This document shows, piece by piece, positions 63,707 through 64,000 of a stretch of 64,000 bases of DNA (its first letter is position 1; each line of letters opens with the position of its first letter). A program made the translations under genes and the position numbers. The stretch lies in assembly GCA_030682835.1 (NCBI GenBank), contig JAUXNG010000035.1:1-64000 (forward strand), written 5' to 3'. Below the pieces are notes generated by a model. The model did no database searches. It was not told the DNA's origin and saw only the letters and a program-made list of their open reading frames with translations. This stretch comes from Hydrogenophaga sp. (GTDB lineage: Bacteria > Pseudomonadota > Gammaproteobacteria > Burkholderiales > Burkholderiaceae_C).

Positions 63707-64000
63707 TCAAGGGCTTGGCGCGGGGCGGGGAGCCCGGAACACGGCCGCATCGCGGTAGAAGGCCGGGTCTTCGTTGGCCGGCCACCAGCCGGGCACGCCC
63801 AGCACCGGCAGCGGCGTGAAGGGCTTGCGCGCCAACGCGTCGGCTTGCAGCTGCTCGACCAGCCAGGCGTCCCAGGCGGCGAGGTCATCGCCCAGCGCCA
63901 GCGGCACCGGCCGGCACAGCACATGGGCGGTGATCGATTTGTAGGGCGCCACCAGTTTTTCCAGCAAGGCATGCCCGGGCAGCACCAGACGGGCCTGCGC
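63707..64000 (-). CDS. DUF3025 protein, 5'-truncated by the window edge
   Basis: The C-terminal 97 residues of a DUF3025-family protein are visible: [15 protein letters not shown], then [31 protein letters not shown], the family signature in shorter pieces. The frame is open to the right edge, so the start lies outside. The family function is unknown. The stop is at 63707; a palindrome (AATTCAAG at 63683-63690 with CTTGAATT at 63699-63706) lies immediately downstream and might be a weak transcript end. Confidence 0.8.
   Translation of the reverse strand, partial: AQARLVLPGHALLEKLVAPYKSITAHVLCRPVPLALGDDLAAWDAWLVEQLQADALARKPFTPLPVLGVPGWWPANEDPAFYRDAAVFRAPRPAPSP

Overview
The window is a 64 kb stretch of a high-G+C betaproteobacterial chromosome. 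Gene content and order point to the Burkholderiales, most likely Comamonadaceae and perhaps Hydrogenophaga-like: a complete dcw (division and cell wall) cluster behind hslVU, an m-DAP type MurE, a cysteine-poor DksA, a class A RNase P RNA, and dispersed palindromic repeats built on CCCCC/GGGGG. There are no tRNAs, insertion sequences, prophage genes or CRISPR arrays. Genus assignment is inference.

Layout. 1-7.5 kb: 3' end of nrdB, a histone-H1-like gene, then a leftward block with a PfkB kinase, a zinc-ribbon protein, prmA, accC-accB and a TlpA thioredoxin. 7.5-12.7 kb: an unknown gene divergent from mpl, two unknown genes, and aroG behind an aromatic-codon leader peptide. 12.7-19.4 kb: chrB-chrA chromate module, tldD, a beta-hydroxyacid dehydrogenase, rodA, and divergent yqiA. 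19.4-25.6 kb: rightward rnb, tonB, mtgA, plsC, cdsA, ruvC. 25.7-45.0 kb: leftward dcw operon (mraZ-rsmH-ftsL-ftsI-murE-murF-mraY-murD-ftsW-murG-murC-ddl-ftsQ-ftsA-ftsZ-lpxC plus a 58-aa membrane protein). 45.3-53.8 kb: leftward hslU, hslV, a STAS-like protein, dksA, a CobW-type GTPase, rlmI and a DsrE-like protein. 53.8-64 kb: xerC-DUF484-dapF, a divergent NUDIX/metallo-beta-lactamase fusion followed by a cytochrome c and a phosphoesterase, rnpB, a COG2509 flavoprotein, a glycine-zipper lipoprotein-like gene, htpX and the 3' end of a DUF3025 gene.

The common theme is envelope building: lipid II synthesis (murC-G, mraY, ddl, dapF), recycling (mpl), polymerisation (rodA, ftsW, ftsI, mtgA), lipid A and phospholipid synthesis (lpxC, accBC, plsC, cdsA) and division (ftsL, Q, A, Z). 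Proteolysis and stress genes (hslVU, htpX, tldD, dksA) lie among them.

The most interesting signals are not ordinary genes. (1) At least a dozen transcription units start with a -10 hexamer ending 5-7 bases before the start codon, with no Shine-Dalgarno sequence, which predicts leaderless mRNAs. (2) aroG has a classic attenuator: a 24-aa leader with six aromatic codons out of eight, a Rho-independent terminator and a competing antiterminator. (3) Between ftsW and murG an 86-bp unit is repeated so that two 29-aa mini-ORFs are chained by ATGA overlaps, each with its own Shine-Dalgarno. (4) Dispersed repeats inserted at rsmH/ftsL and mtgA/plsC form 'bridge' ORFs that restore 4-base stop/start overlaps at both ends, and another copy sits in frame inside mpl. 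(5) Four AAAGTG-type boxes at exact 10-bp spacing precede mraZ.
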